DNA of 64,000 nt, taken from the NCBI GenBank assembly GCA_041558415.1, contig JBFFEY010000006.1, positions 37,978 through 101,977 on the forward strand, given 5' to 3'. Shown piece after piece: positions 16,228 to 24,059 of this stretch. Under the pieces are notes generated by a model that did no database searches, was not told the origin of the DNA, and was given only the letters and a program-made list of their open reading frames with translations. This DNA comes from SG8-39 sp041558415 (GTDB lineage Bacteria; Pseudomonadota; Gammaproteobacteria; Burkholderiales; SG8-39). The position numbers and the translations under genes were made by a program. The stretch's first letter is position 1. Every line of letters begins with the position of its first letter.

Positions 16228-16559
16228 CGCTCGAGTGCGAGCACCGAGTTCTCGGGCGCCTCGGGGTCGTAGCGCACGCCGACCTTGGTGCCGACCTCGG
16301 GCACCGTGGCGGCGAGGCAGCCGGCGAACTCGTCGCGCTGAATCGGCTCGCTCGCGCCGCGCGGCGTGAAGCGGTAGCGCACGCAGTAGCCGCCGTGGTT
16401 CTCCTGCCAGACGCGCACCACTTCGCCCTCGGCGAGCGCGCCGTGGCTGTACAGCCAGGCGCGCGCCGCGCGCGCCTGCCGGATCCGGCGCAGCACCGCG
16501 AAAACGAACGCGACTGCGACCGCAACGACGAAGCCGATGGTGAAGGCGTCTGCGTCCAT
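16224..16559 (-). CDS. small membrane protein, DUF3592-like
   Basis: A 111-residue protein with one N-terminal membrane helix (~residues 6-24) followed by a soluble part containing AEGEVVRVWQENHGGYCVRYRFTPRG and VGTKVGVRYDPEAPENSVL. This pattern (a short beta domain ending in YDP.NP.. .) is that of DUF3592 proteins of unknown function. It converges on the peptidase gene with a 4-base overlap and precedes an FtsH-like gene on the opposite side. Confidence 0.6.
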   Translation of the reverse strand: MDADAFTIGFVVAVAVAFVFAVLRRIRQARAARAWLYSHGALAEGEVVRVWQENHGGYCVRYRFTPRGASEPIQRDEFAGCLAATVPEVGTKVGVRYDPEAPENSVLALER

Positions 16560-16588
16560 GCCCGATCCTGGCGTGCGCCGGGTGCTGC

Positions 16589-18397
16589 TCAGCCGGCGCT
16601 GAGCGAGGCCTTCAACTCCGCCAGCTCGGCCTCCGCGAGCGTCTCCTTCTCGAGCAGCAGTCTGGCGCCGCGCTCGAGCACCGCACGCTCGCGGCCGAGA
16701 ATAGCCACCGCCTGCTGCCAGGCGCCGTTGACGATGTCGCGCACTGCGAGGTCGATCTCGCGCGCGGTTTCCTCGCTGTATTCGCGCGGCGCGCCCATGG
16801 TCGGCACGCCGAGCAGGTTGGGGCGCTCCTCTTCGTAGGATACCGGACCGAGCGTGTCGACCATGGCGAAACGGGTCGCCATGCTGCGGGCGATCGAAGT
16901 CACCTTGGCGAGGTCGTCCGCGGCTCCGGTGGACAGGTGGCCGAAGACGATGTGCTCCGCGGCGCGTCCGCCGAGCAGCACCGCCATCTTCTTCTGCAGC
17001 TCCTCGCGCGTCATCAGGAAGCGGTCCTCGGTCGGCCGCTGGATGGTGTAGCCGAGCGCGCCGATGCCGCGCGGGATGATGGAGATCTTGTGCACCGGGT
17101 CGGTCCCCGGCAGCGACATGGCGACCAGCGCGTGCCCCATCTCGTGGTGGGCGACCACGCGCCGCTCGAGCTCGTTCAGCACGCGGTTCTTCTTCTCCAG
17201 TCCGGCGACGATGCGTTCCACCGCGTGCGTGAAGTCTTCCAGCGTCACCTCCTCGGCGTTGCGCCGCGTGGCGAGCAGCGCCGCCTCGTTCACCAGGTTG
17301 GCGAGGTCGGCACCCGAGAAGCCGGGCGTCAGGGCGGCGATCTGCTCGAGCTGCACGCCGGCGGCGAGCCGGATCTTCTTGATGTGCACGGCGAGGATCT
17401 GGATGCGTCCGGCCTTGTCGGGCCGGTCGACGAGCACCTGGCGATCGAACCTTCCGGCGCGCAGCAGCGCCGGGTCGAGGATCTCGGGACGGTTGGTGGC
17501 GGCGAGCAGCACCAGCCCGGTCGACGGGTCGAAGCCATCGAGCTCGGAGAGCAGCTGGTTGAGCGTCTGCTCCTTCTCGTCATGCCCGCCCATCAGGCCG
17601 GTGCCGCGCGCACGGCCGAGCGCGTCGAGCTCGTCGATGAAGATGATGGCCGGTGCCCGCTGGCGGGCCTGCTCGAACAGGTCGCGCACCCGGGCCGCCC
17701 CCACGCCGACGAACATCTCGACGAATTCCGAGCCGGAGATCGAGAAGAACGGCACACCTGCCTCGCCGGCCACCGCGCGCGCGAGCAAGGTCTTGCCGGT
17801 ACCCGGCGGGCCGACGAGCAGCACGCCCTTCGGGATGCGCGCGCCGAGCCGCCCGTAGCGCTCTGGATTCTTGAGGAATTCGACGATCTCCTGCAGCTCG
17901 GTCTTCGCCTCGTCGACGCCGGCGACGTCGGCGAAGGTGACGCCGGTCTGCTTCTCGACGTAGACCTTGGCGCGGCTCTTGCCGACGTTCATGAAGCCGC
18001 CCAGCCCCTGCTGGCCAGCCATGCGGCGGATCAGCAGGAACCAGATGCCGAAGAACACCAGCGCCGGCACCACCCAGGACAGCAGGTCGCGCAGAAAGGT
18101 GCTCTCGTGCACCTGTGTGTAGGGCACGTTGTACTGCGATAAGCGCTCGGCGAGCTTGGGCTCCACCAGGTTCGCCACCGCCACGGTCTTGCGGCCCTCG
18201 GGCGACTTCAGCTTGCCGGTGATGCGCCGCTCGCTGACCGTCACCTCGGAGATGCGGCCGGCCTTCAGCATCTGCTCGAACTCGCTGTAGGGCACGACGT
18301 CGACGGTCTGCGACTGCTGCCACCACTGCTGCACCAGCAGTACGCCGAACAGGGCGATGACGAAATACCAGAAGTTGAACTGTTGGCGCCGCTCCAT
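16589..18397 (-). CDS. FtsH-like membrane ATP-dependent zinc metalloprotease
   Basis: A 602-residue AAA protease. Two membrane helices (~7-25 and ~105-123) bracket a periplasmic domain; the AAA module has Walker A GPPGTGKT (196-203), Walker B IIFIDELDALG and the second-region-of-homology arginines (LLRAGRFDRQ). The zinc site is HEMGH (418-422), with the third ligand in STGAADDLAKVT. Housekeeping FtsH proteins have HEAGH, so this is likely an accessory paralogue. It degrades membrane and short-lived cytosolic proteins. It is near nhaA and clpB, which are stress genes, but not in an operon with rrmJ or folP as the main ftsH usually is. Confidence 0.9.
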   Translation of the reverse strand: MERRQQFNFWYFVIALFGVLLVQQWWQQSQTVDVVPYSEFEQMLKAGRISEVTVSERRITGKLKSPEGRKTVAVANLVEPKLAERLSQYNVPYTQVHESTFLRDLLSWVVPALVFFGIWFLLIRRMAGQQGLGGFMNVGKSRAKVYVEKQTGVTFADVAGVDEAKTELQEIVEFLKNPERYGRLGARIPKGVLLVGPPGTGKTLLARAVAGEAGVPFFSISGSEFVEMFVGVGAARVRDLFEQARQRAPAIIFIDELDALGRARGTGLMGGHDEKEQTLNQLLSELDGFDPSTGLVLLAATNRPEILDPALLRAGRFDRQVLVDRPDKAGRIQILAVHIKKIRLAAGVQLEQIAALTPGFSGADLANLVNEAALLATRRNAEEVTLEDFTHAVERIVAGLEKKNRVLNELERRVVAHHEMGHALVAMSLPGTDPVHKISIIPRGIGALGYTIQRPTEDRFLMTREELQKKMAVLLGGRAAEHIVFGHLSTGAADDLAKVTSIARSMATRFAMVDTLGPVSYEEERPNLLGVPTMGAPREYSEETAREIDLAVRDIVNGAWQQAVAILGRERAVLERGARLLLEKETLAEAELAELKASLSAG

Positions 18398-18419
18398 GTG
18401 GACCAGTATAGGACGCGGC

Positions 18420-19688
18420 TCAGGCCGGCGTCGATCTGCGCAGCGCGAGCAGCAGGACCAGGTAGCCGGCGATCGCAGCGAGCGCCGAACCGAGCAGGAT
18501 GCCGACGCGCTCGTCGACCGGCAGCTGGGCGACGAATTCCTCCTTGAAGGCCAGGCTGCCGATGAACAGGCTCATCGTGAAGCCGATGCCGGTGATGATG
18601 GCCGCGCCGTAGAACGCGGCCCAAGTCGTGCCGGAAGGCAGGCGCGTCAGTCCGGCGAGCACCAGCAGACCGCTGACCAGCATGATGCCGACCTGCTTGC
18701 CGAAGAAAAGACCGGCGGTGATGCCGAGCGGGATCGGGTGCGCGAGGTCGCTGAGCTGCATGCCCTCGAATGACACGCCGGCGTTGGCGAATGCAAACAG
18801 CGGCAGCACGCCGAAGGCGATCGGGCCGTGCAGATCGGCCTCCAGCCGTCGCGCCGGCGCGTCCTCCCGCGGGCCCGGCGTGCGCAGCGGAATCGTCAAG
18901 GCGAGCAGCACACCCGCCAGCGTGGCGTGCACCCCCGACTTGAGCACCGCCACCCACAGCACGAGCCCGACCAGCAGGTACGGGGACAGGCGACGGATGC
19001 CGCTGCGGTTGAAGACGATGAGCAGGCCGAGTGCGGCCGCGGCGATCGCCAGCGTCACCGGCGCCGGTGCGGCGGAATAGAACAGCGCGATGATCAGGAT
19101 CGCGCCGATGTCGTCCACGATCGCGACCGTGAGCAGGAAGATCTTCAGGCCGCGCGGCACCCGGTCGCCGAGCAGCGCCAGCACGCCGAGCGCGAAGGCG
19201 ATGTCCGTGGCCGATGGAATCGCCCAGCCACGCAGCGCCACCGGATCGTCGCCATTCATCGCCGCGTAGATCAGCGCCGGGCCGGCGATGCCACCGATCG
19301 CCGCCGCGACCGGCAGGAACGCCTGGCGCAGAGTCGACAGCTCGCCTTCGACCAGCTCGCGCTTCAGCTCGAGGCCGACCACGAAAAAGAACACCGCCAT
19401 CAGCCCGTCGTTGATCCACAGCAGCAGCGGTTTGGCGATCACCAGCTCGGCGACCTGCACCACGATCGGAATGTCGAGGAACGCGCGATAGGCGCCGGCG
19501 AGCGGCGAGTTGGCGACCGCCATCGCGGCAACGGCGGCGAGAAACAGCAGGATGCCGGGCGCGGACTCCTTGTGCAGGAGGTTGCGCAGTGCCGTAAATA
19601 CGGCGGGCTCGGAGGACAGGCTCGAGTGCATGCGGGCGGCGTACGCGAGGCGAACGTCGGGTGACAGGGTCAAGTCTATGGCAGGCAT
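18420..19688 (-). CDS. nhaA: Na+/H+ antiporter NhaA
   Basis: A 422-residue antiporter with about twelve helices. Signature stretches are PLLLWINDGLMAVFFFVVGLELKRELVEGEL, GWAIPSATDIAFALGVLALLG with the transport Asp residues, VAIVDDIGAILIIALF (the paired Asp-Asp) and LVLWVAVLKSGVHATLAGVLLAL. It exchanges Na+ or Li+ for protons at alkaline pH. ATG 19688 is used here; ATG 19631 is also possible and closer to the E. coli N-terminus. A 23-codon frame with a good ribosome site overlaps the first start. Confidence 0.93.
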   Translation of the reverse strand: MPAIDLTLSPDVRLAYAARMHSSLSSEPAVFTALRNLLHKESAPGILLFLAAVAAMAVANSPLAGAYRAFLDIPIVVQVAELVIAKPLLLWINDGLMAVFFFVVGLELKRELVEGELSTLRQAFLPVAAAIGGIAGPALIYAAMNGDDPVALRGWAIPSATDIAFALGVLALLGDRVPRGLKIFLLTVAIVDDIGAILIIALFYSAAPAPVTLAIAAAALGLLIVFNRSGIRRLSPYLLVGLVLWVAVLKSGVHATLAGVLLALTIPLRTPGPREDAPARRLEADLHGPIAFGVLPLFAFANAGVSFEGMQLSDLAHPIPLGITAGLFFGKQVGIMLVSGLLVLAGLTRLPSGTTWAAFYGAAIITGIGFTMSLFIGSLAFKEEFVAQLPVDERVGILLGSALAAIAGYLVLLLALRRSTPA

Positions 19689-19747
19689 GAGCGCCCCATG
19701 GACTGCACGGTGTTCGCCTGATCATCCGCGTTGCGATGTTTCGCCAT
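19676..19747 (-). CDS. possible leader peptide upstream of nhaA
   Basis: A 23-residue frame (MAKHRNADDQANTVQSMG...) whose ATG at 19747 is preceded by AAAGGACGAC, a better ribosome site than that of nhaA itself. Its TAG lies 13 bases inside nhaA when ATG 19688 is used, so ribosomes finishing it could re-initiate on nhaA. No homologue is known to me; it may be chance. Confidence 0.3.
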   Translation of the reverse strand: MAKHRNADDQANTVQSMGRSCLP

Positions 19748-19816
19748 GTCGTCCTTTCGCTGGGCGCGGGGTCGCCGGGCACCGCAGGGGCGCCGACCAT
19801 GATCCGCCGAGCTGTG

Positions 19817-19844
19817 CTTGAATCCCTCCTTACCGACCCCATCT
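19817..19844 (+). promoter_or_regulatory. heat-shock sigma-32 promoter of clpB
   Basis: CTTGAA (19817-19822), a 14-base spacer, then CCCCATCT (19837-19844). This is a near-perfect RpoH promoter, 31 bases before the clpB ATG. Heat induction of clpB through sigma-32 is well established in proteobacteria. Confidence 0.88.
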
Positions 19845-19874
19845 GGCTTGAAGGATCTCTGAAAGATCAAGGCC

Positions 19875-22475
19875 ATGCGCTTCGACAAGCTCACCACCCA
19901 GTTCCAAGCGGCCCTCGCTGACGCCCAGAGCCTCGCGGTCGGCCACGACAACCCTTACATCGAGCCGCAGCACCTGCTGGCAGCGCTGCTCGGCCAGCAG
20001 GACGGCTCGGCCGCCTCGCTCATCCAGCGCGCCGGCGGCAACCCGCTCGCTCTGCGCAAGGCGCTGCAGGAGGCGATCGGAGGCCTGCCGAAAGTCGAGG
20101 GCACGGGCGGCGAAATCAACGTTTCGCGTGAACTGGGCGCGCTGCTCAACGTCGCCGACAAGCTCGCGCAGAAGCGCAGCGATCAGTTCATCGCCTCGGA
20201 AATGTTCCTGCTCGCGCTCTGTGGCGACAAAGGCGAGACCGGGCGCCTGCTCAAACAGGCGGGCGTCACGCTGCCCGCACTCGAGGCCGCGATCGACCAG
20301 GTGCGCGGCGGGCAGACGGTAACCGGGCAGGAGGACGAGGGACAGCGCCAGGCGCTCGCCAAGTACACGCTCGATCTGACGGCGCGCGCCCGCCAGGGCA
20401 AGCTCGATCCGGTGATCGGCCGCGACGACGAGATTCGCCGCGTGATCCAGATCCTGCAGCGGCGCACCAAGAACAACCCGGTGCTGATCGGCGAGCCCGG
20501 CGTGGGCAAGACGGCGATCGTCGAAGGCCTCGCGCAGCGCATCGTCAATGGCGAGGTGCCGGAATCGCTGAAGAACAAGCGCACCCTGGTGCTCGACATG
20601 GCGGCGCTGCTCGCCGGGGCGAAGTACCGCGGCGAGTTCGAGGAGCGGCTGAAGGCGGTGCTGAAGGAGATCGCGCAGGACGAGGGCAACACCATCGTCT
20701 TCATCGACGAGTTGCATACCATGGTGGGCGCGGGCAAAGCCGAGGGCGCGATCGACGCCGGTAACATGCTCAAGCCCGCGCTCGCGCGGGGCGAACTGCA
20801 CTGCATCGGTGCGACCACGCTCGACGAGTACCGCAAGTACGTGGAAAAGGACGCCGCGCTCGAACGCCGCTTCCAGAAGGTGCTGGTCGGCGAGCCGACG
20901 GTCGAGGCGACCATCGCCATCCTGCGCGGGCTGCAGGAGAAATACGAGGTGCACCACGGCGTCGAGATCACCGACCCGGCGATCGTCGCCGCGGCGGAGC
21001 TGTCGCACCGCTACATCACCGACCGCTTCCTGCCGGACAAGGCGATCGACCTGGTCGACGAGGCTGCTGCGCGCATCAAGATGGAGATCGACTCCAAGCC
21101 GGAATCGATGGACCGGCTCGACCGGCGCCTGATCCAGCTGCGCATCGAGCGCGAGGCGATCAAGAAGGAAACCGACGAGGCGTCGAGGAAGCGCCTGGCG
21201 CTCATCGAGGAAGAGATCGCGCGGCTGGAGAAGGACTATTCGGACCTCGAGGAGATCTGGAAGGCGGAGAAAGCGCAGGTCGCGGGCAGCGCGCAGGTCA
21301 AGGAATCGCTCGAGAAGCTGCGTCTGCAGATGGAGGATGCGCGGCGCAAGGGCGACTGGCAGACCATGAGCGAGATCCAGTACGGCCGCATTCCGCAGCT
21401 CGAGGCGCAGCTGAAGCGGGCGGAAACCGCGGGCGAGGAAGGCGCGCAGAAGGCGAAGCTGCTGCGCACCAAGGTCGGCGCCGAGGAGATCGCCGAGGTG
21501 GTGTCGCGCGCGACCGGCATCCCGGTGTCGAAGATGATGCAGGGCGAGCGCGACAAGCTCATCCACATGGAAGAACGGCTGCACCAGCGTGTCGTCGGCC
21601 AGGACGAGGCCGTGCGCCTGGCGTCCGACGCGATCCGGCGCTCGCGCTCCGGGCTCGCGGATCCGAACCGGCCTTACGGCTCGTTCCTGTTCCTCGGTCC
21701 CACCGGCGTCGGCAAGACGGAGCTGTGCAAAGCGCTTGCCGCGTTCCTGTTCGACTCGGAAGAGCAGCTCATCCGGCTCGACATGTCCGAGTACATGGAA
21801 AAGCACACCGTCGCGCGTCTGATCGGCGCGCCACCGGGCTACGTCGGCTACGAGGAAGGGGGCCAGCTGACCGAGCAGGTGCGGCGCCGGCCCTATTCGG
21901 TGATCCTGCTCGACGAGATCGAGAAGGCGCACCCGGACGTGTTCAACGTGCTGCTGCAGGTGCTCGATGACGGCCGGCTGACCGACGGACACGGCCGCAC
22001 GGTCGATTTCAAGAACACCGTGGTGGTGATGACCTCGAACCTCGGTTCGCAGATGATCCAGCGGATGGCGGGCAGCGATTACGGCGTCATCAAGGTCGCG
22101 GTGATGGGCGAGGTGAAGGCGAACTTCCGCCCCGAATTCATCAACCGCATCGACGAGGTCATCGTGTTCCATGCGCTGGGCGAGGAGCACATCAAGTCGA
22201 TCGCCCGCATCCAGCTGCAGCTGCTCGCGCGCAGGCTTGCGCACATGGAGTTCGGCTTCGAGATCTCGGATGCCGCGGTGACCGAGGTGGCGAAGGCGGG
22301 GTTCGATCCGGTGTACGGCGCGCGGCCGCTCAAGCGCGCGATTCAGTCGGAGATCGAAAACCCGCTGTCCAAGGCACTGTTGGACGGGCGCTATGCGCCG
22401 AAGGATACGATCTTCGTCGACTGGCGCGGCGGGCGCATGGTGTTCGAGAAAGCGCCCGCGAAAGCGGCCGCCTGA
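19875..22475 (+). CDS. clpB: protein disaggregase ClpB
   Basis: An 866-residue class I Clp ATPase. The N-domain (1-~145) is followed by NBD1 with Walker A GEPGVGKT and the pore loop AKYRGEFEERL, the coiled-coil middle domain (~400-520, rich in EEEIARLEKDYSDLEE), NBD2 with Walker A GPTGVGKT and pore loop PPGYVGYEEGG, and a C-terminal domain with FRPEFINRIDE. It has no ClpP-binding IGF loop. With DnaK it rescues aggregated proteins after heat stress. The sigma-32 promoter just upstream fits. Confidence 0.97.
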   Translation: MRFDKLTTQFQAALADAQSLAVGHDNPYIEPQHLLAALLGQQDGSAASLIQRAGGNPLALRKALQEAIGGLPKVEGTGGEINVSRELGALLNVADKLAQKRSDQFIASEMFLLALCGDKGETGRLLKQAGVTLPALEAAIDQVRGGQTVTGQEDEGQRQALAKYTLDLTARARQGKLDPVIGRDDEIRRVIQILQRRTKNNPVLIGEPGVGKTAIVEGLAQRIVNGEVPESLKNKRTLVLDMAALLAGAKYRGEFEERLKAVLKEIAQDEGNTIVFIDELHTMVGAGKAEGAIDAGNMLKPALARGELHCIGATTLDEYRKYVEKDAALERRFQKVLVGEPTVEATIAILRGLQEKYEVHHGVEITDPAIVAAAELSHRYITDRFLPDKAIDLVDEAAARIKMEIDSKPESMDRLDRRLIQLRIEREAIKKETDEASRKRLALIEEEIARLEKDYSDLEEIWKAEKAQVAGSAQVKESLEKLRLQMEDARRKGDWQTMSEIQYGRIPQLEAQLKRAETAGEEGAQKAKLLRTKVGAEEIAEVVSRATGIPVSKMMQGERDKLIHMEERLHQRVVGQDEAVRLASDAIRRSRSGLADPNRPYGSFLFLGPTGVGKTELCKALAAFLFDSEEQLIRLDMSEYMEKHTVARLIGAPPGYVGYEEGGQLTEQVRRRPYSVILLDEIEKAHPDVFNVLLQVLDDGRLTDGHGRTVDFKNTVVVMTSNLGSQMIQRMAGSDYGVIKVAVMGEVKANFRPEFINRIDEVIVFHALGEEHIKSIARIQLQLLARRLAHMEFGFEISDAAVTEVAKAGFDPVYGARPLKRAIQSEIENPLSKALLDGRYAPKDTIFVDWRGGRMVFEKAPAKAAA

Positions 22476-22501
22476 GCGCGCCGACGCAAGGGCCGGCGGC
22501 G

Positions 22502-22999
22502 ATGGATGCGCTCTCGCGCATGCTCGCCCGTCTGCAGACGCAGAAGGCCTGCCTCGACTACGCCGCCCAACAGGTGGCGATGCTGCCGGGGCATGTGCTG
22601 GAAGTGGGCCTCGGCAAGGGGCGCAGCTACGATCGTCTGCGCACGCTGTTGCCACAGCGCAGGATCTACGCCTTCGATCGCGAGGTGCACTGTCCGCTGC
22701 CGCTGCGGCCGCCCGAGGCGCAACTCTTTCTCGGCGACTTCCGCGAGTCACTGCCGGCTGCGTTCGAGCGACTCGGGCGAAGCGCCGCGCTTGCCCATGT
22801 CGACCTCGGCACGGAGGATTTCGCGCGCGACTGCGCGCTGGCGGCGGCAGTTGCGCCGCTGCTCGATCGCCTGCTGCTGCCCGGTGCGGTGGTGCTTGGC
22901 GACCGGCCCATGCGACAGGCGGGCTGGACGGCGCTGCCGCATCCCGCCGCCGATGCGGCGTTTCCCTACTACCTCTATCGCAAGGCGAGCGGGGCGTAG
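22502..22999 (+). CDS. SAM-dependent methyltransferase-like protein (PF12692 type)
   Basis: A 165-residue Rossmann-fold protein with the SAM-loop GHVLEVGLGKGRSYDRLR, then RRIYAFDREVHCP, LGDFRESLP and LAHVDLGTEDFARDCALAAAVAPLL. These agree with the small Methyltransf_17 family of unknown substrate. It starts 26 bases after clpB and may be read from the same heat-shock promoter. It overlaps the 3' end of the leftward YqgE gene by 25 bases. Confidence 0.7.
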   Translation: MDALSRMLARLQTQKACLDYAAQQVAMLPGHVLEVGLGKGRSYDRLRTLLPQRRIYAFDREVHCPLPLRPPEAQLFLGDFRESLPAAFERLGRSAALAHVDLGTEDFARDCALAAAVAPLLDRLLLPGAVVLGDRPMRQAGWTALPHPAADAAFPYYLYRKASGA

Positions 23000-23598
23000 T
23001 CGGAGGCCGCGCGCAGGCGCCGCGTGCGCAGGAGCAACTCCTCCCACAGTCCCTCGGTATCCTTGCGGAACACGGTGTCGATGTCGGCGCCCAGCACCGA
23101 CCACAGGCCGCGGTCGAGCTCGTTGCGCAGCTCGCCCGGGCGCCAAGCCACGTAGCCGACGTAGTAGCGCGCCTCGTTCGGCGTGGTCTCGATGATTTCG
23201 TCGATCGTCGTGACGCGGAAGGCGAGGTAAAGGTTCTTCATCAGGTACACCGTGCCCTCGCCCGGATCGTCCTTGCGCCGCACCAGCGCCACCAGCGCGC
23301 TGCGCGAGAACGGCCCGCCGTAGTACACCGGCTCCTTGACCTGCTTCGAGGGCTCGTGTTCGGGGAACAGGCTGAACAGCGATCGCTTGGTCGGGCGGTT
23401 GAGAATCACGCCGATGTGGCCGCCGTTCGGCGCCGGCGCGGCAATCAGCACGGACTGCCGGTAGTCGGCGTCGCGGAAAGCCGGATGCGCGATGAGCAGC
23501 ACGGCTTCGTCGTCATCGCGCTGCGCCTGTGCCGGGGCGACGCCCAGCAGGGCGCAGGCCGCGATCGCGCCCAGCACGACGCGCACCCGGCGTCTCAC
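22975..23598 (-). CDS. YqgE/AlgH family protein with signal peptide (copy 1)
   Basis: About 207 residues from GTG 23598 (GTG 23601 is equally possible). A hydrophobic leader ending in APAQA precedes the YqgE domain: LIAHPAFRDADYRQSVLIAAPAPNGGHIGVILNRPTKRSL, YYGGPFSRSALVAL, VTTIDEIIETTPNEARYYVGYVAWRPGELRNELDRGLW. Classical YqgE/AlgH proteins have no signal peptide, so an exported version is unusual. Function is unknown. A second exported copy lies 460 bp away in the same direction. Confidence 0.82.
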   Translation of the reverse strand: MRRRVRVVLGAIAACALLGVAPAQAQRDDDEAVLLIAHPAFRDADYRQSVLIAAPAPNGGHIGVILNRPTKRSLFSLFPEHEPSKQVKEPVYYGGPFSRSALVALVRRKDDPGEGTVYLMKNLYLAFRVTTIDEIIETTPNEARYYVGYVAWRPGELRNELDRGLWSVLGADIDTVFRKDTEGLWEELLLRTRRLRAASDYAPLALR

Positions 23599-23660
23599 CA
23601 CTTCGTCACCAATCCGTTGAGCACAAAGCCAAAAACGCCACCCGGCGCAGTCACGGAACG

Positions 23661-23688
23661 AGTATACGCCTCGCGCCGCGGATGCAAA
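23661..23688 (-). promoter_or_regulatory. possible promoter for YqgE copy 1
   Basis: On the minus strand TATACT (23666-23661) is a good -10, with TTTGCA (23688-23683) 16 bases upstream as a weak -35. It would start transcription about 55 bases before GTG 23598. Confidence 0.35.
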
Positions 23689-23741
23689 TGGATGCCATTT
23701 CCCGCCGGCTATGGACATCGCGCGGCGCGGCGATGTCGGCT

Positions 23742-23763
23742 GCATTTGAGCCTGCTCAAATGC
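23742..23763. promoter_or_regulatory. perfect 22-bp palindrome
   Basis: GCATTTGAGC, two bases (CT), then GCTCAAATGC: a perfect dyad with 10-bp arms, much less GC-rich than its surroundings. It is 13 bases upstream of the candidate -35 at 23777 and about 145 bases upstream of YqgE copy 1, the position expected of an operator. Confidence 0.6.
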
Positions 23764-23810
23764 GCGCCGCAATTGCTCTTGACTTCGTTTCCTGCGGTGC
23801 TAACGTTCGG

Positions 23811-24030
23811 TCACGAGCACGTGACACGGCACAAGCGAAAGCGGCTGCCGCGCGATCGGGGCAAACTCGGGCGACATGTCCGGGCAAGCGCCAAATCATC
23901 GGGCCGTGCAAGTTTGGCGGCCACTCGCGTGCTCGACGGGGCGGCAGCGGCCGTTCCCTGAGTGTGCCGCTCTCTGGCGGCACTGCCCGGCGCCGCCGGG
24001 CTCTTAAGCCCCGCGCATGCGGGGCTTTTC
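23811..24030 (+). ncRNA. candidate structured non-coding RNA
   Basis: Between the weak promoter TTGACT-16-TAACGT and a perfect terminator there is no rightward gene, yet the sequence folds extensively. CGAGCACGTGA (23812-23822) pairs with TCGCGTGCTCG (23923-23933), 11 pairs with one G-U. CACGGC (23823-23828) pairs with GCCGTG (23901-23906). CGCCAAA (23887-23893) pairs with TTTGGCG (23911-23917), the last two together making a possible pseudoknot. Further hairpins are GTGCCGC/GCGGCAC (about 23962-23981) and CCCGGC/GCCGGG (about 23984-23998). Not recognised as 6S, tmRNA, SRP or RNase P RNA. Confidence 0.45.
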
Positions 24031-24059
24031 ATTTGGCGCCCCGCGCATGCGGGGCTTTT
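24006..24059 (+). terminator. two tandem Rho-independent terminators (30-bp direct repeat)
   Basis: The hairpin GCCCCGC, four bases (GCAT), GCGGGGC plus TTTT occurs at 24008-24029 and again at 24038-24059, in an exact 30-bp tandem repeat. With the flanking AA, the first copy has a 9-bp stem. The U-tracts only work for rightward transcription, and the second copy overlaps the stop codon of the leftward YqgE copy 2. No rightward coding gene lies upstream in the gap. Confidence 0.85.

Larger units (their letters stand above)
23599..24007. other. inverted-repeat-rich gap between the two YqgE genes
   Basis: The longest non-coding stretch in the window (to 24058 if the terminators are counted). 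It holds a 7-bp hairpin GACATCG/CGATGTC (23714-23720, 23731-23737), a perfect 10+2+10 palindrome (23742-23763), a candidate rightward promoter TTGACT-16-TAACGT (23777-23804), and a series of mutually complementary segments before two rightward terminators. No coding frame with family character was found. Confidence 0.6.

Noticed and set aside
23811..24030. RNase P or other known housekeeping RNA in the YqgE gap, prompted by GTCCGGGC at about 23876-23883.
   Set aside because: Only eight bases match; the GAGGAAAGT context and the other conserved RNase P regions are missing, and 6S, tmRNA and SRP cores are also absent.
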